A DNA stretch of 64,000 bases, from contig NW_001865080.1 of the NCBI RefSeq assembly GCF_000002865.3, positions 139,550-203,549 on the forward strand, written 5' to 3'. Below, piece by piece: positions 32,068-44,200 of the stretch. The translations under genes were made by a program, and so were the position numbers. A model generated the notes under the pieces. The model saw nothing but the letters and a program-made list of their open reading frames with translations, was not told the DNA's origin and searched no databases. Every line of letters starts with the position of its first letter. Position 1 is the stretch's first letter. Source of the DNA: Monosiga brevicollis MX1. Lineage: Eukaryota > Opisthokonta > Choanoflagellata > Craspedida > Salpingoecidae.

Positions 32068-34178
32068 TTAGTTTTGCTCGCTGCCGCTGTCGTTGCTACC
32101 GGCGCGCTTCTTGTAGGCAACCTCAAAGGCCTTGAGGCTGGCCTGCTGCACGTCGCCTGAGAGCTGACGAATCTCCTCGGCGTTCTTCTCCTCAGCGTTG
32201 AGGGCATCACGCAGCTTGGCAATGTGCTCGCGGATGGACGAAGCGGCCTCGGGCTCAACATCGTCCTTAAAGTCCTCCAGGTTCTTCTCGGTCGTGTGAA
32301 TCATGCTCTCGGCCGCGTTGACAGCCTCAATGGCATCCTTACGTTCCTTGTCCTGCTCGGCGTGAGTCTCGGCGTCACGGACCATCTGCTCAATCTGATC
32401 CTTAGACAGACCACCCGAAGACTGGATCACAATCTGCTGCTCCTTGCCAGTACCCTTGTCCTTGGCGGACACGTTCACAATACCGTTGGCGTCAATGTCG
32501 AAGGTAACCTCAATCTGGGGGGTGCCGCGGGGCGCCGGGGGCACACCAACGAGCGAGAAGCGACCGAGCTCCTGGTTGTCCGCAGCCATCTCACGCTCGC
32601 CCTGGAGCACCTTAATCTCAACGGTGGTCTGACCATCAGCAGCGGTGGAGAAGACCTGCGACTTCTTGGTGGGAATGGTGGTGTTGCGGCCAATGAGCTT
32701 GGTGAAGACGCCACCCAGCGTCTCAATGCCCAGGGAAAGAGGAGTCACGTCAAGGAGGAGCACATCGCTGACTTCGCCAGCCAGGACACCGCCCTGAATG
32801 GCGGCACCCATGGCGACGGCCTCGTCGGGGTTGACACCCTTGGACGGGGAACGGCCAAAGATGCTCTCGACAGTCGACTGAACCTTGGGCATACGCGTCA
32901 TGCCACCAACAAGGATAACCTCACCAATGTCGCTCTTGCTCATCTTGGCATCCGACAGGCACTTTTGGCAGGGCGAAACGGTGCGCTGCACAAGCTCATC
33001 CACAATCGACTCAAACTTGGCACGGCTCAGCTTCATGTTCAAGTGCTTGGGACCAGTCTGGTCCACGGTGATGTAGGGAAGGTTAATGTCCGTCTGCATG
33101 GAGGAGGAAAGCTCAATTTTGGCCTTCTCGGCAGCCTCGCGGAGGCGCTGCAGAGCCATGTTGTCCTTGCGCAGGTCAATGCCCTGGTCCTTCTTGAACT
33201 GCTCAATGAAGAAGTTGACGAGCGTGTTGTCAAAGTCCTCACCACCCAGGAAGGTATCTCCGTTGGTGGCCTTGACCTCAAAGACACCAGACTGAATCTC
33301 CAGGATGGACACATCAAAGGTGCCACCACCCAGATCATAGACGACGACGGTCTTGTCCTCCTGCTTGTCCAGACCGTAGGCCAGGGCGGCAGCGGTGGGC
33401 TCGTTGATGACGCGAAGCACGTTCAGGCCTGAAATCTCACCGGCGTCGCGGGTGGCCTGGCGCTGGCTGTCGTTGAAGTAGGCAGGCACGGTGATGACGG
33501 CGTTCTTGACCGAGCCACCGAGGTACGCCTCGGCCGTTTCCTTCATCTTGGTGAGGACAAAGGCACCAATCTGCGAAGGAGAGTAGTCCTTGCCGCCAGC
33601 ATGGACCCAGGCATCGCCATTGGGCGCCTTGACAATCTTGTAGCTCGAGGTCTCCATGTCCTTCTGGGTCTCGGGGTCCTCAAAGCGGCGGCCAATAAGA
33701 CGCTTCGTAGCGCTGAGCGTGTTGGCAGGGTTGGTAACGGCCTGGCGCTTGGCGGGCTGGCCCACCAGGCGCTCACCGTCCTCGGTGAAGGCAACCACCG
33801 ACGGGGTGGTGCGGGCACCCTCGGAGTTCTCAATCACGCGGGCGTCCTTGCCATCCATGACAGCAACGCAAGAGTTGGTGGTACCCAAGTCAACACCAAT
33901 AACACGGCCCTGGACACTACGTGTTGTTGTTTTTTTGCACAAAGTGAAGAAAGCGAGCGGGCAGCCAGGCGGGTGAGCGAGGGGTTGAGCGGTCAAGAAG
34001 AGTGCAGCCGGCGACTCGTCAAGAAAGGCGAATGACGGTGAGGTAGATGGAAGAGAGGGAGACAGACATGGGTATGAAAGGAGGCATACCTGGCAGCGCG
34101 GGTAATGACGTGGGCAAAGTTGTTGGTCTGGTTGGCACGGGTGCCCTGCACCAGCAGGGAGCGAGACGCCTTCAACAT
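32068..34178 (-). CDS. HSPA9: Mitochondrial Hsp70 (mortalin/DnaK type)
   Basis: Two exons (34090-34178 and 32068-33916) give 645 residues. Exon 1 encodes [20 protein letters not shown] and onward to AAR, a basic, hydroxylated mitochondrial presequence. Exon 2 begins at the ATPase domain: [19 protein letters not shown], then [14 protein letters not shown] and [13 protein letters not shown]. The [12 protein letters not shown] and [13 protein letters not shown] stretches are of the bacterial DnaK/mitochondrial type. The substrate domain has [14 protein letters not shown], and the C-terminus is a charged lid ending GSEQN, with no EEVD or KDEL, as expected in mitochondria. Known roles: import motor with TIM44, and folding and Fe-S cluster transfer with ISCU, whose gene is at 7.5-8.3 kb. 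A 402-codon antisense frame is a codon-bias shadow. Confidence 0.98.
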
Positions 34179-35212
34179 GGTTGGAGGTCTTGATGTGAAA
34201 GCCAAGAGGGAAGGGAGGGGTCTACTGCGAGGGAGGAGGGGAAAGAAGAAAAATGAGTGGAGAGTTTTAAGACGAAATGACTTGTCTGTGCCCAGGCGTG
34301 CCATGAACGACGAACAAGCCAAAAACGCCGACCGAGGACACCACTGCACGCACGCAGGTGCCGCAGAACACCCAACACCAGACGGCCGTGCCCACAAGCC
34401 GAGTGGACACAAGAGCAACGCAAGGACTGCCAACCACAAAGCACCACACAAATCGTGCTATCGCGCCCGCTCCCACAGCACAACCGAGTCGACGACCGAT
34501 GCACGACCGACCGACCGACTGACACGACTAACACGACCGAGATGACCGACCCACGAGGCCAAGGCCTGTCAGGCACAACCAACTTACATCCAGTGACCAG
34601 AAGCACAAATGCATTTCTCTCTCTCTCTCTCTCTCGCTCTCTCTCTCGCTGTGGCTCGTTCAGTGGGCTGCACACTCTTACGAGAGTAAACGTGGTGTGC
34701 AATGGTGAAGCAAGTGTAGCGGGACTCACACTTGGTACGCTCGACGCGCAACTCACATGCAAGAGCGCGTCCTCAACGCAGAAAGGGCACTACTGTCGAT
34801 GTGAACATTAAGCTTCTGCAACGTGTTGCGAGGGGGACACGTGTACAGCCGAGAGGTGTGTAAAGTGTGATTTACGATACACTATCGGGCTGTTGCTAGA
34901 AGGTTGAGGGAGAACGAAGAAAGAGGTGGAAGGCAGTAGAAGAAGTGTTGCAATACTTTGGCAAGGGAGAAAGCTGACATGGAGTGTTTCAGTTGACGAA
35001 TGCAGTGAGTATGTCAAAGGATATGCTATGTCAATTCAAAACAAGAGAGGTGGAGTTTACAATCACATGTCAAGGTGCTTTTAGAACACACACAGGCACA
35101 GGCACAACATCCTGTGCGGTAGGTAGTTGATCACTTATGGCTCAGGCCCTCGGTCCCATACATACACCGAGGTGGGTCGCGGTGACCTCAGAGAACACCG
35201 GACGAGAGAGGC
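34179..35212. promoter_or_regulatory. mtHsp70 5' flank and DNAH10 3' flank
   Basis: 1.0 kb tandem-gene spacer that should hold the mtHsp70 promoter. It contains a CT repeat at 34616-34651 and a tandem CGACCGAC patch near 34490-34545. I did not find a convincing heat-shock element. Confidence 0.4.
34616..34651. repeat. (CT)n microsatellite
   Basis: CT units with CTCG interruptions upstream of mtHsp70. Confidence 0.9.
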
Positions 35213-38200
35213 CTAATCATCGTTCAAGGTGAGGCAGACACCCTGCAGTACCCAGTGACTGAGGTGCTCGGCGGTCGCCAGATCAGCCTCAAACACCAGG
35301 CCCACGCCCATGGCATTGCGACGATCCGACGTCGTGTACACGGGCGTGCGATACGTGTTCTGCAGCTTCAACTTGTGCGCCTCAATCGGAATCACCCGCA
35401 GAATCGGCAACGGCTGCAACAGCTGCTTGGGTGCCTGCGGCACCAAGTGCCCGGCCTTGACATCCCACGCTGCCCCCTCGAGATACAAGCCCGTCACGAA
35501 GCAGCCGCTGGGTGGCCGCGCCTGTACCTCGCGCGGATCCACAAACTCCGTCACCGCGGTATACAGCGTTGAGCGGTCCAGGGCCCATCCATTCTGTCGG
35601 CACGTCGTTTGTACCAACGCCGTTAGATAGGACTCGGGAATGTGCAGGCCAGACAGCCACATGACAGTGGGTTCGCCCTTCTCCACCCAGCTCTTGTACT
35701 GCAGGTAGCGACGCTCAAAATGCAGCATCCAGTTGGTCAAATTCTTCTTCGTATCCGGAGCCAAGCGACGCCACATGCCCGGTAGCTGGCCGTTGAACAA
35801 CGCCGACGCCAGCTCATCCAACGCGCTCGACATGCCCACTTCGCCCACCAGCGCCTACAAAAAAGATACAAAAAAAGAGAGAGAGGAGAGAGGGTGAGTG
35901 AGTGAGAGAGTGAGAGAATAGAGGAAAACCCAATCAGGTGAACCTGACTCTCTCATGGCACAACCATAAAGTAGCCAAAGGAAGACGACGCCCCTGCCTC
36001 TTCCCTGCCCCTGAACACCGCACCGCCCACTCCCTTCGCCCTAGGATCAATCACAACGATAAGCGGCCCCCAAAACGTACCCGCTGAAGGCTGCTCAGAG
36101 AGCTGTTCATCTTGGCGACCAGGGCGTTCCAGCGCTCCAGCTCCTGCAGCAGCACCACGCTGGTGGGCGGCAAGACTTTGTTGCCATCCTCATCCACAGG
36201 CGCCGCCGAGGTGATGTCTGCGCGGATGCGCTCCAAATCAAAGGCGGGCTCAATCTTGGCCTTGATGCTCGACGCCACATTCCCAATGTACGCCTCGCGC
36301 GACACACCACCGCCCACACTGGCCGTCTGAGGCTGCAACTCGACCAACAAATGCCACATGTTGCGCGCCTGGCTAGTAAAGTACCCAATCTCTGCGTTGG
36401 CGTGCAGGCCAAACACCGAGGGCCCGTTGGCCAGCGGCAGCTGCTCAATGTAGTCGAGGTACGCCTGCCGCGACCCGCCCGTCGGGATCGTGTAGTCCAC
36501 AGAGCTGTCCTGATAAAAGTGGAACGGTTGGAACGTGTCAAAGATAAAGTCGCCCATAAACTCGTCCATGTACGTGCGCAGCACGCGCCGATCAAAGCTG
36601 TCAATGGCGCGCCCACCATACATCACCTCACCCACCAGGTACTTGAGTGAGCCCCACGGCAGCTTCTCGTCCCGGTTCGCATGTGCCTTGGAGAGATACG
36701 TTTGCACAATCTGCAAGCACACACGGAAATCGTTCTCGTTAAAGTCATACGGAACGTTCCACCCAATCTTGCCGTACTTGCGGCGCTCCTGCACCACGGC
36801 ATGAAAGAAGCCCAACGCAAAGACCAGGGGTGGATAGGCTGGGTGTGCACACGTTTCGGGCTCGAGCTCCGCCTCCGCAATCTTGGTCATGGTGGCGCGC
36901 AGGTTGAGCTTGAGCCCGTTGGGCGGCTCCGATACCACCTTGAGCGACCGCTGCAGGATGCCGATGGGAAACTTGTCGGTGGGCGCCGTGGTCAGCCACA
37001 ATCGGTACTCGGGATGCGGGTTGTCGATGCGCTCGAGTGCCTTCTCCAAATCCCGCAACCACTTGACCAGCAGGTGACAGTTTTGCAACATGAGCCACTG
37101 CCCGCGCTGCGCCGCCGTCTCCAGCATTTCCAGCGCCACCGGGCCCTGGCCCTGGCCCATGGAGAGGAATTTGAGGCGGTTGCCCCCAAAACCCGTCTTC
37201 TCGGCCAGTTTCACCAGGTCGCCGGCCGGGTCAGAGCCGGGGCTCAAGATGAAAACAATCGGCGAGTTGGGGCTAGACGACTCGTGCACGTTCTCAAACC
37301 GCACCACCGGTGGCTGCACAAAGCGCTCGCCAATCTCCGTCGTCACAAAGTCCGTCACGGCACGGTAAATGCGATCCACGCGGAAACAGCGCAGCAAACA
37401 CAATCGCTGGAACGCGGTCGTGCGCTCCGAATAGCCCATGGGCAGATCGCCCTGCTCTGGCGCCTCACCCTGGAACCAATCGCGCCACACGGCCTCCTTG
37501 CTCGCCACGTCATCGGGTAGATTTTGGAAAACCTCGGCCACCTCGCTCAGGCGCATCACATCCTGCCAGCTGGCCTCGGGCAGCCAGCCGTACGGGTTGG
37601 GCCGTGCTACCTTTTCCAGGCTAATGTTGCCCTTGACGAAAAAGTCCAGCTCGGCTTGCACCATCTGCCCTTCTGACTCGAGCAGCTTGGTCGCCATTTG
37701 GAACGAAAAGAGCAGCTTGTGCTTCTCGAACAAACCCGTGGTGGCGTAGTTGTACACGTTCAGTGTCAGCGCGTCGATAATGTTCGCCAAACGCTTCTGC
37801 AAAATCGTGTGAGGCAAGCTCTTGCGCAAGCTCAGCTCAAAGACCTCCAGATATGAGCTCAGCGAGTACTGGTACATGTAGCTGATGGCCGACATGTCCG
37901 ACAGCACGAAAAAGAGCACGGCGCCGCGCTTGGCAGCCGGACGATAGCCGTCGCGAATAATGTCGATTTCCTTGGCCGTCGACTCGCCCAGCGCCAGCTT
38001 CTCCTGGACCTCGGCGGCCTTCAACTTAGTATTCTCCAAAGTCTGAATGAGCTCGACGTTGTCCAGCATGTTGCCCGTGGACGAGGCCAGTTCACGCAGC
38101 AGCGTGTCCTCCAGGTCCTTGAGCAGCGTCTTGTTCTGTGACGTCTCCTGGATCAGCTGCGCGCGCTGCTCCTCCAGTTCCGGTCGCTCGTGGCGCACAA

Positions 38201-41200
38201 TCTCGCTCAACAGTTGGTCTTCCAGACCCTTGAGCGTTACCGTGTAGTTGATAATCTTGGTCTTGCCAAACACCGACGGGGGGTACTTGGGATTGGCAAT
38301 CTTCGTGTTGAGGTAGAGCCGGAAGTTGGGATCGTAATCTACCTCTTTGTCCCCGAGCACCACGTAACGCCGTTGACCCGAGCCCAAAATGTTCTTCTCC
38401 AGCACGTTGTCAATGACCGGATCAATGTACTCGTCCACATCCCGGAACAAAAAGGGCGTGCCGTACTTGATGGCCAGCTCGAGCTTCTTCAAAAAGTCTG
38501 GGTCGTTGAAGGTGCAGACCTTGAGTCCGTGCTTTTCTTCCCGGGTGCGGATCCAGTTGAGCGCTTGCTGCTGGGGATCGATGCACAGCGGGAAGCTTGA
38601 AGCCTGCGTGGTCAAGATGCCGTTCTGCACCGAGAGCTCATCCGGCGGCAAGCCCTCCGAGCCCCACTGCGCAATCTCAACATCGTTGGTCAGCAAGTCC
38701 TGCAGGCTAAACGGGTTGCTCACAGGCACCTCGTGGCGTTGCAGGTCCACCAACCAGTCATCGTGCACCATACGACGTCGGAACTCAAAGTTGAATGCGC
38801 ACGAGTAGGACAAAAAGGCCGCGCCCAGTAGACAGTCACCCAATAGGCGCACGCGTTGCGCACGCAACTCCTCCAGCTCGTGTGCCCAGCGCGTCTTCTC
38901 CGAGCTCAGGCCATTGATCAGCTTGTCGGCGGCAACAAGGCGGCGCTGCATGATCTCGGCCTCTGATGCCAGCTGCGATTTCTCCAGCAGGGCTGCTTCA
39001 TGACGCTGCGATAGTTCCTTCAGCTGACGCTCAATTTCGTCGCACTCCTTGACGATGCGGTCCAGCTCTCGCTTGGCAATCATAAAGTTTTTCTCCAGCT
39101 GCGCCACCTTTTCACGTTTGGGCTTGATCTCGCGCGCGACCGCGCAGTAGCCCATGACGGCCGTCACGAACTTGAGCAGGCCCGCGCCAGCCGTCGACAC
39201 GTCCCGCATCTTCTCCAAGGAGATGTTGGCCTTTTTCAGTGAGGCGTTGATGGTGGTCACCTGCTTCTGCTTGATGGCGTCCACATCCATGTTCATGAGC
39301 GAGCTCAGGAATTGCGGATCAGCCATCATGCCCTTGGCCGCCTTCCAAGAGATGTCCTTGCCATCCTTCATCACAACGATGCACTCACAGACCGTCTGCA
39401 CGGCCGGGGGCGGCTTGGCAAAGGAGCGAATCTCCGTCACATCGTTCTTGTCCAGGTCCTTGAGAGCCATCTTGGCCTCTTCAAGCGCGGGCAGGGCCAC
39501 CTCCAGAGCCTCGACGGCGTCCTTCTTCTCCACCTCAATGGTACGGCTCTGTTCGGCAATCTCAACCTTCTTGGCCTCGGCCAGTTGCTTCTTGGCGTTG
39601 GCTTCGGTGGACGCGGCGGTGATCTCGTCCAGTAGCTTGGCGCAGGCCTCGGTACTGGCCTTCAGCGTGATTTTCTGCTCGGCCAACTTGGCGTTCATCA
39701 CCTCAAGGTCTTTGCCTGCCTCGACGAGCTTGGACATGCCGCCGTCCAGGCGATCGCACTGAGCCTGGACAAACTGGTCGCGGCGCTCCAGCAGATCCAG
39801 ATAACTGCTGATGAAGTCGAGGTAATTTTTGGGTGTCACATAGTTGCTGCGGCGCAGTGTCGCCTCAAACTCTTGGCTATAGCCTGAAATGCTTTCGTGC
39901 ACGTGCACGACGTGTTGCACAATGTGATCGCGCTTGTCTTCCGGGATCATGGCAGCCCGCGCGTGAGCATCGCTGCCCGTGCCCAGGAAGACAGAGGCCA
40001 CCGCGAGCAGGGCTTGCTGTGGCCAAGGCAAGAACCAATCAATGACGGTGCTATTGACCAGGCCAGGAAAGTTACGGCAGCGTGTGCGTAGCTTCTCACC
40101 GACGGGAGACATGGCCAGCACCACATGCAGGTTGTCTGCACAGCGGTTGACAAAAAAGTTCCAGCACGTCTCGCGGTTAGGCACGAGGCCCGCCTTTTGG
40201 ACCTCGGGCCGCACTGAGCCAATGATGGCCTCCTTCTCGTCATCCGCATAGAGGGCGGGCACCATGCCGGACGTCAGGATGTTGTTGATGAGCTCCAAAA
40301 ACCCTTCTTCGGCGACGTGGGCGTCGGTGAAGAGGAAAGTTGTGGGCTGCTTCTCCACGCCCACCATGTTGAAGAGCGTCTTCAGGTCCTCTCGCAGCTC
40401 CTCCTCGCCGTACCCACGGCTCAGCGTAATCTCAAAGAGGCTGTACCCGGCCACAAAAGTGGCCAGGCGGGTCAGGCTCTGGCGACCCGAACCTCCCACG
40501 CCCACGAGGAGCGCGTGTGCGCGGCTCATGCGAATGATGCGGTGGATGCGCAGCAGATGCTCCAGGGCATCCTCGAACAGCACGAGGTTCATGCGCGAGT
40601 GCTTCTCGTTGTACTCCTCCAGCATGCCATCAAACACGCGCTTCACGGGCTCGTAGCCCGGCAGCTCGCTGTACACGCGAGGCGCATCTGGCGTCAAGAC
40701 CTGCAGCATGTCGCCATACAACAGAGGCTCGGCCAAGGCCGTGTCTGCCACGGCTGGGAAGCTGCCGCGCAACAACTTCTCGATCAAACCTTGAGCATGT
40801 TTCTTATCTTCGTGGTTGATCAAGCGATCATGGAAGACGCGCAGCGCCTCGTTGCGCCACAGGCGCACCAGCGAGCCCGCAGTCTCAAAGTGCTCGGGCG
40901 TGCTCAGGCAGAGGCCATGGTACACACGACTCAGATCACGCAGATTGAAGACGTAGTGGAACTTGGACGGCGTCGGCGGCATCGAGGCTACAATCTGATC
41001 ATAGAGGTCCATGGTAGCATCAGTAAGCGTCGGGGCCAGGCTGCGCACTTCTTCGGAGAAGGAGCCCAGGTGACCGGCCAGGATGCTGGCGTAGATTGTC
41101 TTGAGCGACTCCTGCGAGGGGAAGGTCACGTTAAACACGGAAAACAGGGACACAAAGCGCGGATCAACGCTGTTGCGGCCACCTCCGGGCTTGCCCATTG

Positions 41201-44200
41201 CTGCAAGGTAGCCCAGATCACGCAAAAACTTCCAGGTCAGGTCTTTGCCGCGATCGTACAGGCCGCCGCGCTCCAATAAAAGCTTCAAGAGCGCGATGGG
41301 CTGCTGGGTGCCGTAGGTATCGACCTGCGGCATGTTCATGTCGTCAATGAACACCATCAAGCGCTTGCCCGGCGTCGGACCGTAAATGTCCTTGGTACGC
41401 TTCTCCACGTTGGCCTCAAGGTTGCGTTGTACGTCCAGTGAGGTCGTGCGGCTGCTAAAGTTCATGTTCAAGACGAGATTGTGCTCTGGGTCGAGCGAAT
41501 TGAGGAAGGCTGTGGTGGTGGCCGTCTTGGAGGTACCGGCCTCACCCACCAGCAGCACCGGCCGCTCAATCGTCGTTTGCAGGCGCAGCAGCCAGGACGT
41601 ACGAACCGTGTCCACCGTAGGCACGAGAATTTCGTGGAAGGGCCGGGTGACATCGTGCTCGTATGAGGGTACAACTGCCTCCCACGGGACCCAGCGTCGC
41701 GCTGCAAGATCAAAAAAGTACTCGTAGAGCGTGGCCTTGTCGCCCGGTAGTGACCCGGGACCTGCGGCGCCGCTCACGCTCATGCCGCTCAGGCGCTTGA
41801 CAAACTTGTCAAAGATGGGGCGGTCGCTCTCAATCAGAGTAGCACCCAGGCTCCAGATGATGCTGCTCTGAAACACGGCCTCGAGGACTTCCGTCTCCAT
41901 CTCGCCCGTGGCGGGAAGTTGCGCCGTCAATAGATTGCAGAGCTGGGCCACCATGTTCAGGTTGGTCTGAGGAATGATGCAGCGGAGGCGGGCGACGGCC
42001 TGCTCCTCATCGAGGCCATCCAGGATGCGGTCAATGCTGGCCGGGATGTACTTGTCAAAGAGGAGATGCAACTGGCCGCGCTCCGTAGCCTCGGCACGAG
42101 CATTCACCCAGCGCTGCCAGTATGGACGATAACCCAGGTTCTTCGGGTCCACGTAGACCATACCGCACCGAGAGATGGTGGCAGGCGAGGCGTATTGCAG
42201 GTCGGCAACCTCAACCAGCAGAGCGCAGTGGGCCGCTAGGCGGATGCGCTCGCCGTTGGGCAGCGTGAGGACTTTGTTGTCGTCCATGACGCTGTTCATG
42301 TTTTCGACCCACAGGGCGTCGACGTCGCCATCAAAGACAACGTAGCGCCGCTCGTTCTTGTCTGTCGGCTTGCAGATGTCACGGAAAATCTTGGAGAGGA
42401 GACCATCTGTCCAGTCGCGGGTGACGGGGTCCAGGACACCGTACAATTCGCTGATGTTGATGGCCTTGGCGTTGAGCGTGTAGAGCTTGGTGGTGAGCCC
42501 CAGCAGGGATTGCGCTTGGGCCAGGGCATTGATGACCACAGACTTGCCGCCACCCGTGTTTCCGACCACCATGCTCGTGTGGCGAGTGAGCATGGTCTCG
42601 TACAATTGCACCACCTTGTCCACTTGGACGTCATCAAGGATGTAGCGGTTATCAAGCAGCACCTTCTCGACGGCATCGTTGAAGTCGGGGTAGCGCACGC
42701 GAGGGCAGTCCAGACCCGGAAAGAGATCGGCAATCAGGCCCTTGAAGAGAGGCACATCCTCGAAAACAAACTTGGGCAGGTTCATGTCGCGCAGGGCGCG
42801 CATGAGCACGACGTCTTCGCTCAGGTTAGGGCTGCCGCGCTTGAGCTGCCCGGCCATAACCAACACGGCTTTGAGGGCGCGCAGACCAAAATCGTAGTGA
42901 TACTGCTTGGAGAGCTGGCCCTTGGCCAGCTTGTACAGCACCGTCATCTTCTTGGCCAGGGTCGAGGCCATAAGGAAACCCTCACTGAAAAGCATGATTT
43001 CGCAAATTTGGAGAAGATCCGGTACAATGACGACGACCGGCCGGAAAAGCGCCTTGACCGACTCGGGCAGCTCGGTACGACCGGCATAGCCTGGGTTCAT
43101 GGTAATGAAGATACCCACGCGGCTATCCAAGCCAATCTCGGTGCCTTCAAAAAGGAAGCGGTTGAGCTTCATCATGAGTGCACTGCGGATGGTTTGGAGC
43201 TGGGTGGAGATGACCGAGAGCACAGACACGTCAATGCGGTTAAACTCGTCAAAGCAGCCCCAAGCACCGCACTGGGCCAGGCCACTGAAGATCTTGCCGA
43301 CGGCCTTGAAGTCCATGCCCTCGCCGCAGTTGGTGACAACGCAGAGCAGACCCATGGCCTTGGCCAAGTCCTTGACCGTCTCCGTCTTGCCGGTACCGGC
43401 GGGACCAGCGGGCGCACCACCCAAGAACATGGACAGCGCCTGTGTCAGGGTGAGGTAGATGCGATCTGTCAGAGGGGTGATGACAAGGCGGCCATTGAGA
43501 CCCATGTACTCGTAGCCGTAATCAAAGCTACCGGTGCACTGGCGGATAACGAGATCATCGGCGTCGCGCTCCCAATAGAAGCGGAGCTGTGACTCCCACT
43601 CAAACTCGCGAATGTCGAGGATACTGTCCCGCACGAAGCGGTCCACGATGTCGCGGGCATGAACATCGATGATCAGCATGGTGTTGAATTTCTTGCGCTC
43701 GTTCTGGCTCAGGTCCGATCGGACCTTGACGACCATGTCGTCAATTTGACTGTTGAGGGCCCGACTGTACGTTTTCATGGCCTTTTTGTCGCCCTCGGCG
43801 ACACGGCGGAAGACGTCCTCAACCTCCCAGGTCCACCAGACCTGAGAACCAGCAAGGCCGACCATGCCCTGGTAGCGGAGGATCCAGTCGGTTCGGCTCA
43901 GCCCGTCACTGCCGTACTGGAAAACAGCTTCTTTGGTGATGAGGCGGTTGGTGGCGCGGCTCTCGGCCAGCACCTCGGTCATCCACTCCTCAACCCGTCC
44001 GTCACAGACAACCGGATTCTTGAAGGCCATCTCCTCGCCCTCTGCGGAGATCATGCCGCTTGCCACGTTGGCTGCGTTGCCTGTGCCAAAACGCAGAGCG
44101 GAAATGTTGTCGAACATCTTGATCATGTGCTCCTGCACGCAGGTGCTTTCGTGTGAGCCCAAGATGGAGAGCAGCTCGTCATCCGAGATGAAGAAGAAGC

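Noticed and set aside
32224-33432. 402-codon plus-strand open frame opposite mtHsp70
   Set aside because: Codon-bias shadow of a certain Hsp70 exon. The same applies to long plus-strand frames at 36681-37520, 40317-41279 and 42510-43592 opposite DNAH10.
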